From Pseudomonadota bacterium (GTDB taxonomy: Bacteria; Pseudomonadota; Gammaproteobacteria; Burkholderiales; UBA9220), in the NCBI GenBank assembly GCA_021845865.1, contig JAJZVC010000007.1:1-64000 (forward strand): a stretch of 64,000 bases of DNA. Direction: 5' to 3'. The notes beneath the pieces were generated by a model. That model ran no database searches, was not told where the DNA came from, and saw only the letters and a program-made list of their open reading frames with translations. Both the position numbers and the translations under genes were made by a program. Below, piece after piece: positions 8,537 through 17,427 of the stretch; the first letter of the stretch is position 1, and each line of letters starts with the position of its first letter.

Positions 8537-8918
8537 GCAGGTCCAGGGCTGGTTCATCAAGGCCGGCCACGACCTTGCCTCCGCAAGAAAACTCGCGGAC
8601 GGCGACAACCCTATCCTCGACACTGCTATTTACCATTGCCAACAGGCCGTGGAGAAAGCCCTCAAAGGCTACCTGGTTCACTGCGACCAGCCCTTCGAAA
8701 AAACCCACGACCTGGAAGTATTGGTCAAGCATGCCATTCCCTACCAGCCGGGGTTGGGCGCATGGTTGGAAACCGCCCTGGAACTAACCCCTTACGCCAC
8801 GCTCTACCGCTACCCCGGAGTGGAAGGAGGACCGGACAAGGACGAATTTGAGGAAGCCTATAAGCAAGCGAAAGCCTTCCACGATTTCGTGCTTTGCCTC
8901 CTGCCGGCCCTGAAATAA
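8517..8918 (+). CDS. HEPN domain protein, partner of the upstream MNT
   Basis: A 133-residue all-helical HEPN protein with the signature HCQQAVEKALKGYL at about residues 40-53 and a later RYPG motif. The start ATG at 8517 lies inside the MNT gene, so the two are translationally linked. I do not find the RX4-6H ribonuclease motif of HepT toxins, so RNase activity is doubtful; this subfamily may instead act as a substrate-binding helper of the nucleotidyltransferase. The BtuC-like gene starts four bases after its stop. Confidence 0.8.
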   Translation: MDQAKAEQVQGWFIKAGHDLASARKLADGDNPILDTAIYHCQQAVEKALKGYLVHCDQPFEKTHDLEVLVKHAIPYQPGLGAWLETALELTPYATLYRYPGVEGGPDKDEFEEAYKQAKAFHDFVLCLLPALK

Positions 8919-8922
8919 GCTC

Positions 8923-9906
8923 GTGCAGTCATCCCGCCTTGTTTTCCCGATATTGCTGCTTGTTGCCCCAGTCTGCCTGCTGGCCGGCATCGGAGCCGGC
9001 AGCGCCGGGCTGTCCCTGGCCGACGTGGGGAATGCGCTTCTCGCCGGCCCCTCCGGCGGCATCGCCGCCGACATCGTCTGGCAGCTGCGCCTGCCCCGCG
9101 TCCTGTCCGCCTTCGCCTGCGGCGGCCTGCTGGCCCTGGCGGGAGTGCTGCTCCAGGTGCTGCTGCGCAACCCCCTGGCGGAGCCCTACATCCTGGGCGT
9201 TTCCGGCGGCGCCTCGGTGGGCGCCCTGTCCGCCATGGCCCTCGGCGCCGGCGTCGCCACCGCCAACCTGGGCGCCTTCGCCGGCGCCCTGGCCAGCGTC
9301 GCCCTCCTCCTCGCCCTGGGGCTCGGCGCCGGCCCTTGGAACGCCTACCGCCTGCTGCTCACCGGCGTCGTCCTCTCCGCCGGCTACGGCGCCCTGGTGA
9401 GCCTGCTGCTGGCCCTGGCCCCCGGCGAAGGACTGCGGGGGATGCTGTTTTGGCTCATGGGCGACCTGTCACGGGCGGAGCATCCGGGGCTGGTTTTCGC
9501 CACCCTTGCCACCGCTCTCGCCGCCGCGAGCTGGCAGGCCCGGGCCCTCGACGTGCTCGCCCTGGGCGAGCTGAAGGCAAAATCCCTCGGCGTGGCGGTG
9601 AATCCCCTCCAGGCCAGGCTCTATCTGCTCGCCTCCCTGTGCGCCGCCGCCGCCGTGGCGGAAGCGGGCACCATCGGCTTCGTCGGCCTCATCGTGCCCC
9701 ATTTCCTGCGCCTTCTCGGCCTCGCCGACCACCGCCGCCTGTTGCCCGCCTCGGTCCTCGCCGGCGGCATTTTCCTGGTCCTCGCCGACACCCTGGCCCG
9801 CACCCTGGCCGCCCCCCAGCAGTTGCCGGTGGGCGCCCTGACGGCCCTGCTGGGCGTGCCGACCCTGCTGTTCCTATTGTCGGAGCGCCGCCGTGCTGCG
9901 CGCTGA
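8923..9906 (+). CDS. FecCD/BtuC-family ABC transporter permease
   Basis: A 327-residue, roughly ten-segment permease of the iron-siderophore/cobalamin class, with LLRNPLAEPYILGVSGGAS in the first third and IGFVGLIVPH near residue 250, both typical of BtuC/FecD. It starts at GTG 8923, four bases after the HEPN stop, and overlaps the ATPase gene by 14 bases. No binding protein or TonB receptor is adjacent, so the substrate (B12, heme or siderophore) is open. Confidence 0.88.
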   Translation: MQSSRLVFPILLLVAPVCLLAGIGAGSAGLSLADVGNALLAGPSGGIAADIVWQLRLPRVLSAFACGGLLALAGVLLQVLLRNPLAEPYILGVSGGASVGALSAMALGAGVATANLGAFAGALASVALLLALGLGAGPWNAYRLLLTGVVLSAGYGALVSLLLALAPGEGLRGMLFWLMGDLSRAEHPGLVFATLATALAAASWQARALDVLALGELKAKSLGVAVNPLQARLYLLASLCAAAAVAEAGTIGFVGLIVPHFLRLLGLADHRRLLPASVLAGGIFLVLADTLARTLAAPQQLPVGALTALLGVPTLLFLLSERRRAAR

Positions 9907-10651
9907 CCGCCTCACCCTCGCCGTTCCGGGGCGAACCCTGTGCCGGGAACTGTCCCTGGCGCTGCAGCCGGGCCAGTGCTGGTGCGTCCTGGGACGCAAC
10001 GGCGCCGGCAAGACCACCCTGCTGCATGCCCTGGCGGGCCTGTCTTCCCCGGCGGCGGGCAGCGTATGCCTCGACGACCGGCCTCTCGACGCCTTCCCCA
10101 GGCGAGACCTGGCGAAAAAGACAGGTGTGCTGCTTCAGGATGACGCCCAGCCGTTCTGGGGAACGGTCATGGAATACGTCCTGCTCGGCCGCTACCCCCA
10201 CCGCCACGGCCTCGCCCGCCTCCACGCCGAAGACGAGGCGGCGGCGAAGTCCGCCCTGGCCGCCATGGGCATGGGCGACGCCATTTCGCGCGCCTTTTCC
10301 ACCCTGTCCGGCGGAGAACGGCAGCGGGTGCGCCTTGCCGCCCTCCTGGCCCAGTCCCCCGAACTCTACCTGCTGGACGAGCCCTTGCAGCACCTGGACC
10401 TGGCCCACCAGGTGGAAACCCTGAACGTCCTGCGTCACTTGGCCGACCAGGGGAAAACGGTGCTGGCCGTGCTTCACGAAACCGCCTGGGCCGGACGCTT
10501 CTTCGACCACGCCCTGCTCCTGGGGGAGGACTGGCACGAGGCCGGCCCCGCCGCCGACATCCTCGGCGCCGCCAGTCTGGAAAGGCTCTACCGCTGCCCC
10601 ATGGAGGAAGTAACGACGGAGCGGGGGCGATATTTCATTCCCCGTGTATAA
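9893..10651 (+). CDS. BtuD/FepC-like ABC transporter ATP-binding protein
   Basis: A 252-residue ABC ATPase: Walker A GRNGAGKTT at 34-42, signature LSGGERQR at 138-145, Walker B LYLLDEP at about 158-164, and an H-loop in VLHE. It pairs with the preceding permease for periplasmic import into the cytoplasm. The GTG start at 9893 overlaps the permease gene. A TATAAT covers its stop codon and may drive the downstream pcnB. Confidence 0.88.
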   Translation: MLRADRLTLAVPGRTLCRELSLALQPGQCWCVLGRNGAGKTTLLHALAGLSSPAAGSVCLDDRPLDAFPRRDLAKKTGVLLQDDAQPFWGTVMEYVLLGRYPHRHGLARLHAEDEAAAKSALAAMGMGDAISRAFSTLSGGERQRVRLAALLAQSPELYLLDEPLQHLDLAHQVETLNVLRHLADQGKTVLAVLHETAWAGRFFDHALLLGEDWHEAGPAADILGAASLERLYRCPMEEVTTERGRYFIPRV

Positions 10652-10652
10652 T
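10647..10652 (+). promoter_or_regulatory. possible -10 box of pcnB
   Basis: TATAAT at 10647-10652 overlaps the stop codon of the ABC ATPase gene, 61 bases before pcnB. No matching -35 is obvious. Confidence 0.35.
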
Positions 10653-10712
10653 TAGCCCCATGTCGACAATTACCTGCTTCCAGCCGGCGTTTCCCGGCAC
10701 CCCTTTCCCAGC

Positions 10713-12068
10713 ATGATCGCCAAACTGATCCGGCGCGTCCTCAAGGCGCCGAAATTCGGCAAGAAACCCCGCACCATTCCCCTCAAGGCCCACGGCATCA
10801 GCCGCGACAGCATTTCGCCCTGCGCTCTCAAGGTCACCGACACCCTCCAGAAGGCGGGCTATGATGCCTACGTGGTGGGCGGCGCGGTGCGGGACCTGCT
10901 GCTGGGCAGGGAGCCGAAGGATTTCGACGTCGCCACCAACGCCGAACCGGAGGAAGTGCGCGCCCTTTTCCGCCGCTCCCGCATCATCGGCCGGCGTTTC
11001 CAGATCGTCCACGTGATGTGCGGCGCCGAAACCATCGAGGTCACCACCTTCCGCGGCTCCGCCGCCGACGAGAACGGCGACCGCCACGAGGACGAAACCG
11101 GCCGCATCGTGCGCGACAACGTGTTCGGCACCCTGGAAGAGGACGCGGCGCGGCGGGACTTCACCGTCAATGCCCTGTATTACGACCCCAGCAGCCAGGA
11201 GGTGCGCGACTACCACGACGGCGTCAACGACGTCCGCGAAAAGCGCCTGCGCATGATCGGCGACCCGGAGAAACGCTTCCGCGAGGACCCGGTGCGCATG
11301 CTGCGGGCGGTGCGCTTCGCCGCCAAGCTGGATTTCCACATCGACCCCGCCACCCGGGCGCCGGTGGCCAAGCTGGGGGACCTGCTGCAGCACGTCCCCG
11401 GCGCCCGGCTGTTCGACGAGATGCTCAAGCTGCTGTTCTCCGGCCATGCCCTGCGCGGCGTCCACCAGCTCCGCGCCGAGGGCCTGCACCACGGCCTGCT
11501 GCCGCTCCTCGACACCATCCTGGAACAGCCCGGCGGTGAGCGCTTCGTCTCCCTCGCCCTGAAGAACACCGACCAGCGCATTGCCCAGGACAAACCCGTC
11601 TCCCCCGCCTTCCTCTTCGCCACCCTGCTGTGGCACGAGGTGCTAGCCGCCTGGCGGAGCCTGGAGGCCCAAGGCATGAAGCCCTTCCCGGCCCTGAGCC
11701 AGGCCATGAACGACGTTCTCGCCGCCCAGGAAAAAAAGCTCGCCATCCCCCGCCGCTTCGACGCCACCATGAAGGAAATCTGGAGCATGCAGCCCCGTTT
11801 CCAGATGCGCTCCGGCCAACGCCCCTTCCGCCTCATCGAGCACCCCCGCTTCCGGGCCGCCTACGACTTCTTCATGCTGCGCTGCGAGAGCGGCGAGCTG
11901 GAGATGGACCTGCTGCGCTGGTGGGACGATTTCATCGACGCCGACAACGCGCAGCGGGAAGCCATGCTGGTGCGGGACGAAGCCCCGGCCAAGAAACGCA
12001 AGCGGCGGCGCAAGCCCAACGCCAAGGCCACGGAGGGAGAGGCGCCGCCGGCGCCTGAGGAGCCATGA
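10713..12068 (+). CDS. pcnB: poly(A) polymerase I
   Basis: A 451-residue PcnB-type nucleotidyltransferase. The GGAVRD motif is at 56-61 and the catalytic pair Asp70/Asp72 in KDFDVAT. The arginine-rich and RNA-binding domains follow, and a very basic C-terminal tail contains KKRKRRRK. It adds A-tails to RNA, promoting decay by the exonucleases. PcnB is distinguished from the CCA-adding enzyme by its long N-terminal extension and basic tail, but the families are close. It overlaps folK by four bases (ATGA). Confidence 0.93.
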   Translation: MIAKLIRRVLKAPKFGKKPRTIPLKAHGISRDSISPCALKVTDTLQKAGYDAYVVGGAVRDLLLGREPKDFDVATNAEPEEVRALFRRSRIIGRRFQIVHVMCGAETIEVTTFRGSAADENGDRHEDETGRIVRDNVFGTLEEDAARRDFTVNALYYDPSSQEVRDYHDGVNDVREKRLRMIGDPEKRFREDPVRMLRAVRFAAKLDFHIDPATRAPVAKLGDLLQHVPGARLFDEMLKLLFSGHALRGVHQLRAEGLHHGLLPLLDTILEQPGGERFVSLALKNTDQRIAQDKPVSPAFLFATLLWHEVLAAWRSLEAQGMKPFPALSQAMNDVLAAQEKKLAIPRRFDATMKEIWSMQPRFQMRSGQRPFRLIEHPRFRAAYDFFMLRCESGELEMDLLRWWDDFIDADNAQREAMLVRDEAPAKKRKRRRKPNAKATEGEAPPAPEEP

Positions 12069-12577
12069 GCCGAAGCCGCGCCTTCATCGGCCTGGGCAGC
12101 AACCTGGAAGAGCCCGAGCTCCAGCTCCTGCGGGCCTTCGACGAACTGGACGCCCTGCCGGACACCCGCCTCGTCGCCCGCTCCTCCCTTTACCGCAGCG
12201 CTCCCCTGGGCTACCTGGACCAGCCGGACTTCGTCAACGCGGTGGCGGCAATCGACACCGGCCTCACGCCGCGCCAGCTGCTGGAAACCCTGCTGGCCCT
12301 GGAACACCGCCACGGCCGGGTGCGGGACTTCCTCAACGGCCCGCGTACGCTGGACCTGGACATTTTGCTGTATGATGGCCTGACCCTGCACGAACCGGGG
12401 CTGACCCTGCCCCACCCCCGCATCCAGGACCGGGCCTTCGTGCTTCTGCCCCTGCTGGAAATCGCGCCGGACTGCGTGGTTCCCGGCCACGGCCCGGCCA
12501 CGGGGCTGCTCTACAACTGCGAGGACCAGCGGCTGGAAAAGCTTCCCGCCGCCGCATGCGAACCCGATGTTGTTTGA
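12065..12577 (+). CDS. folK: HPPK, folate pathway pyrophosphokinase
   Basis: A 170-residue 2-amino-4-hydroxy-6-hydroxymethyldihydropteridine diphosphokinase. The family motif RDFLNGPRTLDLDILLYD is clear, with the two magnesium-binding aspartates in LDLDI. It makes the pterin diphosphate used by FolP for dihydropteroate. The start overlaps the pcnB stop, and the downstream kinase gene starts inside it (11-base overlap), so this is a tight operon. Confidence 0.95.
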   Translation: MSRSRAFIGLGSNLEEPELQLLRAFDELDALPDTRLVARSSLYRSAPLGYLDQPDFVNAVAAIDTGLTPRQLLETLLALEHRHGRVRDFLNGPRTLDLDILLYDGLTLHEPGLTLPHPRIQDRAFVLLPLLEIAPDCVVPGHGPATGLLYNCEDQRLEKLPAAACEPDVV

Positions 12578-13214
12578 CAAATACCGCTACATCGTCGTCG
12601 AAGGGCCCATCGGCACCGGCAAGACCAGCCTGGCAAAGCGGCTGGCGGAGCGCTTCCAGGCCGGCCTGCTGCTGGAGAACGCCGAGGGCAACCCCTTCCT
12701 GCCCCGTTTCTACGAGGACCCCAAGCGCCACGCCCTTTCCGCCCAGCTGTTCTTCCTCTTCCAGCGCATGAACCAGGTGCAGGAACTGAAGCAGCTGGAC
12801 CTCTTCGGCCACGCCACGGTGTCGGACTTCTTCCTGGAAAAGGACCCCCTTTTCGCCAAGCTCACCCTGGGGGACGACGAGTACGCCCTTTACCAGCAGA
12901 TTTACCAGCACATGCGCCCCCAGGCGCCGAACCCGGACCTGGTGATCTATCTCCAGTCGCCCCCCAACGTGCTGGCGGAGCGGGTGCGCCAGCGGGCCAT
13001 TGCCTACGAGCAGGAGATCAGCGAAAGCTATCTCGCCCGCCTGGCGGACAGCTACAGCGAATTCTTCTACCATTACAATGCTTCGCCCCTGCTCATCGTC
13101 AACAACGCCAACCTGAACATCGTCGACCGCCCGCGGGATTTCGAACTGCTGGTGGAACGCATCGGCCAGATGCGCGGCGGGCGCGAATTCTTCAACCTCG
13201 CCGACGCCCTCTGA
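12567..13214 (+). CDS. deoxynucleoside kinase (dAK/dGK family)
   Basis: A 215-residue deoxynucleoside kinase with P-loop GPIGTGKT at 13-20, an [16 protein letters not shown] segment after it, and a lid-type RVRQRA segment. The family phosphorylates deoxyadenosine/deoxyguanosine, or other deoxynucleosides, for salvage. It often sits between folK and panB in betaproteobacteria, as here, sometimes annotated as a deoxyguanosine kinase. The next gene, panB, starts 19 bases later. Confidence 0.88.
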   Translation: MLFDKYRYIVVEGPIGTGKTSLAKRLAERFQAGLLLENAEGNPFLPRFYEDPKRHALSAQLFFLFQRMNQVQELKQLDLFGHATVSDFFLEKDPLFAKLTLGDDEYALYQQIYQHMRPQAPNPDLVIYLQSPPNVLAERVRQRAIAYEQEISESYLARLADSYSEFFYHYNASPLLIVNNANLNIVDRPRDFELLVERIGQMRGGREFFNLADAL

Positions 13215-13233
13215 GCGTCGCCACGGAGAGGCC

Positions 13234-14028
13234 ATGGGCACTACCCTCAACACCCTGCGGACCATGAAGCAGACTGGCGAGAAAATCGCCGTCCTCACCT
13301 GCTACGACGCCAGCTTCGCCGCCCTCATGGAGGACGCCGGAGTGGACGTGCTGCTGGTGGGAGACTCCCTCGGCATGGTGCTGCAGGGCCATGCCTCCAC
13401 CCTCCCCGTCAGCCAGCAGGACATGGAATACCACGCCGCCTGCGTCGCCCGGGGGGCGAAAAATGCCTTCATCGTCGCCGACCTGCCCTTCGGCACTTAC
13501 CAGGAAACTCCCCAGCAGGCCTTCGCCAATGCCGCCCGGCTGATGGCCGCCGGCGCCCACATGGTGAAGCTGGAAGGCGGCAGGGTGATGCTGGAAACGG
13601 TGCGCTTCCTCACCGAGCGCGGCATCCCGGTGTGCGGCCACCTGGGCCTGCTGCCCCAGTCGGTGAACCAGCTCGGCGGCTACCGGGTCCAGGGCAAGGG
13701 GGAAGCGGACGGCCAGCGCTTGCTGGAAGACGCCCTCGCCCTGCAGCAGGCGGGAGCCGGCATGCTGGTACTGGAAGCCATCCCCGCCGCCTTGGGCAAG
13801 GCCGTCAGCGCCGAACTGGCCATCCCCACCATCGGCATCGGCGCCGGGCCGGACTGCTCCGGCCAAGTGCTGGTGATGCACGACATGCTGGGCCTCTATC
13901 CCGGCAAGACGGCCAAGTTCGTGAAGAACTTCCTCGCCGGCGCAGACAGCGTCCCCGCCGCCCTGGAGCGCTACGTTCGCGAAGTGAAGAGCGGCGAATT
14001 CCCTGCCCCGGAGCACTGCTTCAAATGA
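13234..14028 (+). CDS. panB: 3-methyl-2-oxobutanoate hydroxymethyltransferase
   Basis: A 264-residue PanB, first committed enzyme of pantothenate synthesis: it transfers a hydroxymethyl group from methylene-THF to ketoisovalerate. Family signatures are [10 protein letters not shown] with the metal-binding Asp, VKLEGG, and [14 protein letters not shown]. It overlaps panC by an ATGA. A GAGAGG site precedes the ATG. Confidence 0.96.
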   Translation: MGTTLNTLRTMKQTGEKIAVLTCYDASFAALMEDAGVDVLLVGDSLGMVLQGHASTLPVSQQDMEYHAACVARGAKNAFIVADLPFGTYQETPQQAFANAARLMAAGAHMVKLEGGRVMLETVRFLTERGIPVCGHLGLLPQSVNQLGGYRVQGKGEADGQRLLEDALALQQAGAGMLVLEAIPAALGKAVSAELAIPTIGIGAGPDCSGQVLVMHDMLGLYPGKTAKFVKNFLAGADSVPAALERYVREVKSGEFPAPEHCFK

Positions 14029-14855
14029 CCGAACCGATCCACGACGCCGCCGCCCTGCGGGCCCGGCTGGCGAAGGAATCCGCCATCGCCTTCGTGCCCA
14101 CCATGGGCAACCTCCACGAGGGCCACGTGTCCCTGGTCCGCCAAGCCAGGGAGCATGGCCGCTGCGTGGTGGCGAGCATCTTCGTCAACCCGCTGCAGTT
14201 CGGCCCCAACGAGGATTTCGACAAATACCCCCGTACCCTGGACGCCGATTGCGCCAAGCTGGAAGGGTTGGCGGACGTGGTGTTCGCCCCCTCGGTGGCG
14301 GAGATGTACCCCGTGCCGCAGCAGATTTTCGTCGAACCGCCTCCGGTGGCCGCCGAACTGTGCGGCGCTTTCCGCCCCGGCCATTTCCGCGGCGTGACCA
14401 CGGTGGTCCTCAAGCTGTTCAATCTGGTCCAGCCCCAGGCGGCGGTGTTCGGCAAGAAGGATTACCAGCAGTTCTTCATCCTGAAGGAGATGGCGCGCCA
14501 GCTGAACCTGCCCATCGTCCTAATCGGCGCCGAAACCCGCCGCGCCGAGGACGGCCTCGCCCTTTCCTCCCGCAACGGCTATCTCAGCGCCGGCGAGCGG
14601 GCCGAAGCCACGCGCCTGTACCGCACCCTGTCCCGCCTCCGCGAAGCCCTGCAGGACGGCGAGCGGGATTTTTCCCGGCTGGAGGCCTCCGCCCGGGCCG
14701 GCCTGGAAGGCGCCGGCTGGCGCGTCGATTACGTCTCGGTGCGCAGCGCCGATACGCTCCTCGCCCCGCTCCCCGGCGAAACCCGCCTGGTGGTCCTGGC
14801 GGCGGCGTGGCTGGGCGGCACCCGCCTCATCGACAACGTCGAAGCCACCCTCTGA
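14025..14855 (+). CDS. panC: pantothenate synthetase
   Basis: A 276-residue PanC that joins pantoate and beta-alanine using ATP. The nucleotide-binding motif [10 protein letters not shown] is at 25-34 and the KMSKS-like SSRNGYL lies near residue 180. The true start is the ATG at 14025 overlapping the panB stop; the open frame extends further upstream but has no reason to be used. The beta-alanine supplier panD is 1.8 kb downstream, beyond a sensor kinase gene. Confidence 0.96.
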   Translation: MTEPIHDAAALRARLAKESAIAFVPTMGNLHEGHVSLVRQAREHGRCVVASIFVNPLQFGPNEDFDKYPRTLDADCAKLEGLADVVFAPSVAEMYPVPQQIFVEPPPVAAELCGAFRPGHFRGVTTVVLKLFNLVQPQAAVFGKKDYQQFFILKEMARQLNLPIVLIGAETRRAEDGLALSSRNGYLSAGERAEATRLYRTLSRLREALQDGERDFSRLEASARAGLEGAGWRVDYVSVRSADTLLAPLPGETRLVVLAAAWLGGTRLIDNVEATL

Positions 14856-14891
14856 TTTAGCAGAATTACCGATCGAGGCTATCCTTAGAGG

Positions 14892-16592
14892 ATGAAGCCC
14901 GATCACACACCCCGCCTGGCGCCCCGGGAGCGGCTGATGGCCTTCCTGGTCATCGCCTCGGTAAGCCTGCTGGGCGCCTTCGCCATTTTCGAAATCGAAT
15001 CCGCCCGCATTTCCCATGCCCAGGAGAGAGCCCACGCCCGGGCAACGGAACAGGCCCATGCCATCGAGGAGCGCTTCCATGCCGTGATTTCCGCCAACTA
15101 CGCCCTGGCGGCAGTCATCCAGCAGAGCCAGGGGAAGGTTGAGCATTTCGAGGTGCTGGCGGACGGCTTGCTGCGTTACCATCGCGGCGTCATCCAGAAC
15201 CTGCAGCTGGCCCCTCAGGGCATCGTGAGCCAAATCCACCCCCTGGCCGGCAACGAAAAAGCCATCGGCCACAACCTGCTGGCCGATCCCAAGCGCCGCG
15301 ACGACGCCCTGAAAGCCATCAGCACCCGCTCCCTGACCTTGACCGGACCAGTGAACCTGCGCCAGGGCGGCAACGGCATGATCGCGCGCCTGCCGGTCTT
15401 CCTCGCCGGCGGCAAGAACCATTCCCAGGAACGGTTCTGGGGCTTCGTCACCGCCCTGATCCTGACCCCCGATTTTTTGAAAACCCTGGACCTGGGCGCC
15501 CTCGACTCACGGGGCTACTTTTATCAACTCACCAAGGCGGAAGGAGACGAAACCCTCGTCATCGCCGCCAACACCTCCGGCCACCCACTCCGGCAAGGCG
15601 TCTCGGCGACCGTCAAGGTTCCCAACGGCACCTGGGAGCTGAAGCTGGCGCCCAAGAGGGGATGGATAGACTGGCCCTCCCTGGCGGTGGAACTGGCGCT
15701 GCTCACGGGGCTGATCGTCATCGCCTGGCATTTCGTCCTGGCCCAGATCCGGGACTTCGCCCTGCAGCGGGAACTGGCCGAGCGCACCCGCCAGGTGGAG
15801 GAATTGAACGCCACCCTGGCCCAACGGGTGGAACAGGAAGTGGCGGCCGGAAGGGAAAAGGACCTGATGCTGATCCAGCAGTCCCGCTTCGCGGAAATGG
15901 GGGAGATGATCGGCAACATCGCCCATCAATGGCGACAGCCCCTCAACACCCTGTCCATCCTCATCGCCAACCTGAAGGACGATTGCAATTTCAACGAACT
16001 GAGCCCGGAACGGATGGAAGCCTATGCCGCCGAGGCCAAGCTGCACATTCAGCAGATGGCCCGGACCATCGATGACTTCCGCGACTTTTTCCGCCCCCGC
16101 CGGGACAAGGTCGAATTCTCCCTCGGCAAGGCCGCCGCCCAAGCGCTCCAGCTGACCGCGGCCGCCATGCGCGACCACAACATCGCCGTCAGCGCCCATG
16201 GCTGCGAAAACCTGAACGTCCTCGGCTACCCCAACGAGTTCTCCCAGGTGCTGGTGAACCTGCTCAACAACGCCCAGCAGGCCATTACCGGGCATGGCGA
16301 AACAGCGGGCAGAATCGATCTGCGCTGCGGCCAGGAGCAGGGCATGGCCCGCCTCACCGTCGCGGATAACGGCGGCGGCATTCCCCCCGAGGCGCTGCCC
16401 AATATTTTCGAACCCTTCTTCACCACCAAGGAACAGGGCACCGGCCTCGGCCTCCCCATGGTTCGGATGATCCTCGAAACCCACATGGGAGGTAGCATCG
16501 AAGCACGCAACGCCGCCGACGGCGCCGAATTCGTCATCCGCCTGCCCCTCGCCGCCGCCCCCGAAGGGCCGGCCAATTTGTCAGCCGCGTAA
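14892..16592 (+). CDS. CHASE-domain sensor histidine kinase
   Basis: A 566-residue membrane kinase. A first membrane segment lies at about 15-33. A periplasmic CHASE-like domain follows (LQLAPQGIVSQIHPLAGNE, then an IGHNLL segment), with a second segment at about 260-282 and a coiled coil. The HisKA domain has phospho-acceptor His345 in NIAHQWRQPLN, and the HATPase domain has NLLNNAQQ, DNGGGIP and GTGLGLPM. It would sense a small extracytoplasmic ligand, unknown here. No response regulator gene is adjacent, so its partner is encoded elsewhere. It splits panC from panD; the panD promoter lies in its last codons. Confidence 0.88.
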   Translation: MKPDHTPRLAPRERLMAFLVIASVSLLGAFAIFEIESARISHAQERAHARATEQAHAIEERFHAVISANYALAAVIQQSQGKVEHFEVLADGLLRYHRGVIQNLQLAPQGIVSQIHPLAGNEKAIGHNLLADPKRRDDALKAISTRSLTLTGPVNLRQGGNGMIARLPVFLAGGKNHSQERFWGFVTALILTPDFLKTLDLGALDSRGYFYQLTKAEGDETLVIAANTSGHPLRQGVSATVKVPNGTWELKLAPKRGWIDWPSLAVELALLTGLIVIAWHFVLAQIRDFALQRELAERTRQVEELNATLAQRVEQEVAAGREKDLMLIQQSRFAEMGEMIGNIAHQWRQPLNTLSILIANLKDDCNFNELSPERMEAYAAEAKLHIQQMARTIDDFRDFFRPRRDKVEFSLGKAAAQALQLTAAAMRDHNIAVSAHGCENLNVLGYPNEFSQVLVNLLNNAQQAITGHGETAGRIDLRCGQEQGMARLTVADNGGGIPPEALPNIFEPFFTTKEQGTGLGLPMVRMILETHMGGSIEARNAADGAEFVIRLPLAAAPEGPANLSAA

Positions 16593-16607
16593 GGTCTTAT
16601 GTATAAT
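16578..16607 (+). promoter_or_regulatory. promoter of panD
   Basis: TTGTCA (16578-16583), an 18-base spacer and a perfect TATAAT (16602-16607) overlap the end of the kinase gene. panD can therefore be transcribed independently of the upstream operon. Confidence 0.65.
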
Positions 16608-16645
16608 AGATTCCCTTTTTCGTCAGAATCAGGAGAGAGCGCCCC

Positions 16646-17026
16646 ATGCAACGCACCATGCTCAAATCCAAACTGCACCGCGCCCGCGTGACCCATTCCG
16701 AGCTCCATTACGAGGGCTCCTGCGCTATTGACGAAACCCTGCTGGAAGCCGCCGACATTCGCGAGTACCAGCAGATCGAAATCTACAACGTCACCAACGG
16801 TGAACGCTTCACCACCTATGCCATCCGCGCCGAGCGCGACTCCGGCGTCGTTTCCGTGAACGGCGCCGCCGCCCACAAGGCCAACCCCGGCGACATCGTC
16901 ATCATCGCCACCTACGCCATCTACAACGAGCTGGAATTGCAGAAATTCGCGCCGGAACTGGTGTACGTGGACGAAAACAACCGCATCATCAACCGCCGCA
17001 ACCACATCCCCGTCCAGGCGGCATAA
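16646..17026 (+). CDS. panD: aspartate 1-decarboxylase
   Basis: A 126-residue PanD proenzyme. The self-cleavage site Gly24-Ser25 is seen in HYEGSCAID; cleavage yields the pyruvoyl group that decarboxylates aspartate to beta-alanine for PanC. AGGAGAG precedes the ATG. It has its own promoter and a terminator, so it is probably a single-gene unit although near panBC. Confidence 0.97.
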   Translation: MQRTMLKSKLHRARVTHSELHYEGSCAIDETLLEAADIREYQQIEIYNVTNGERFTTYAIRAERDSGVVSVNGAAAHKANPGDIVIIATYAIYNELELQKFAPELVYVDENNRIINRRNHIPVQAA

Positions 17027-17040
17027 AAAACCCTTTTCAC

Positions 17041-17062
17041 GGGGCGGTTGAACGCCCCTTTT
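17041..17062 (+). terminator. intrinsic terminator after panD
   Basis: GGGGCG and CGCCCC form a stem over a six-base loop, followed by TTTT. Confidence 0.7.
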
Positions 17063-17111
17063 CGTCGCGCTAGAATCCGCCGCGGATAGGTAGATTTTCC
17101 ACGGTGACTCG

Positions 17112-17396
17112 ATGATCAGCAGGCCGATTAGCGACAATCCCCACGCATATATCAGCAATATCCGGCTGCAGCCGGCGGAGCATCCGACCCAGGTTTCCAA
17201 CCGCTTCGCCCAGCCCAAGACTTCCGCCGCGGCCAACGATGGGGCTTCCGCCCCGCCGGAACAGCAGCCGCAAAACAACGCTCTCGCCCAGGCCCCGACC
17301 CCGGCTTCTGCTGGCTATGTAACAGCCGCGCCCGCCATTCAGCCCCTCCCGCCCCCTCCCCCGGCGGCGGGCGGCCGCATCGACGTCTACGCATAA
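17112..17396 (+). CDS. small Pro/Ala/Gln-rich hypothetical protein
   Basis: A 94-codon frame whose product has an ordinary N-terminus (SDNPHAYISNIRLQP), a low-complexity middle rich in Ala, Pro and Gln with a run of six prolines (LPPPPPP-like), and the end GRIDVYA. No membrane segment or known domain is seen. The frame lies between the panD terminator and the convergent ChaA gene and no other gene competes for the space. The ribosome binding site is weak. It could be a chance frame in GC-rich DNA, but the gene-free slot and the distinct ends make it plausible. Confidence 0.4.
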   Translation: MISRPISDNPHAYISNIRLQPAEHPTQVSNRFAQPKTSAAANDGASAPPEQQPQNNALAQAPTPASAGYVTAAPAIQPLPPPPPAAGGRIDVYA

Positions 17397-17427
17397 AACC
17401 CCGGCTTTTTTAGCTTCCGCCACCGCC

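Noticed and set aside
8517..8918. HepT-type RNase toxin
   Set aside because: The RX4-6H catalytic motif could not be found; only general HEPN membership is claimed.
8919..8923. Cobalamin riboswitch before the BtuC-like gene
   Set aside because: Only four bases separate it from the HEPN gene, and no B12-box sequence is seen in the preceding coding DNA.
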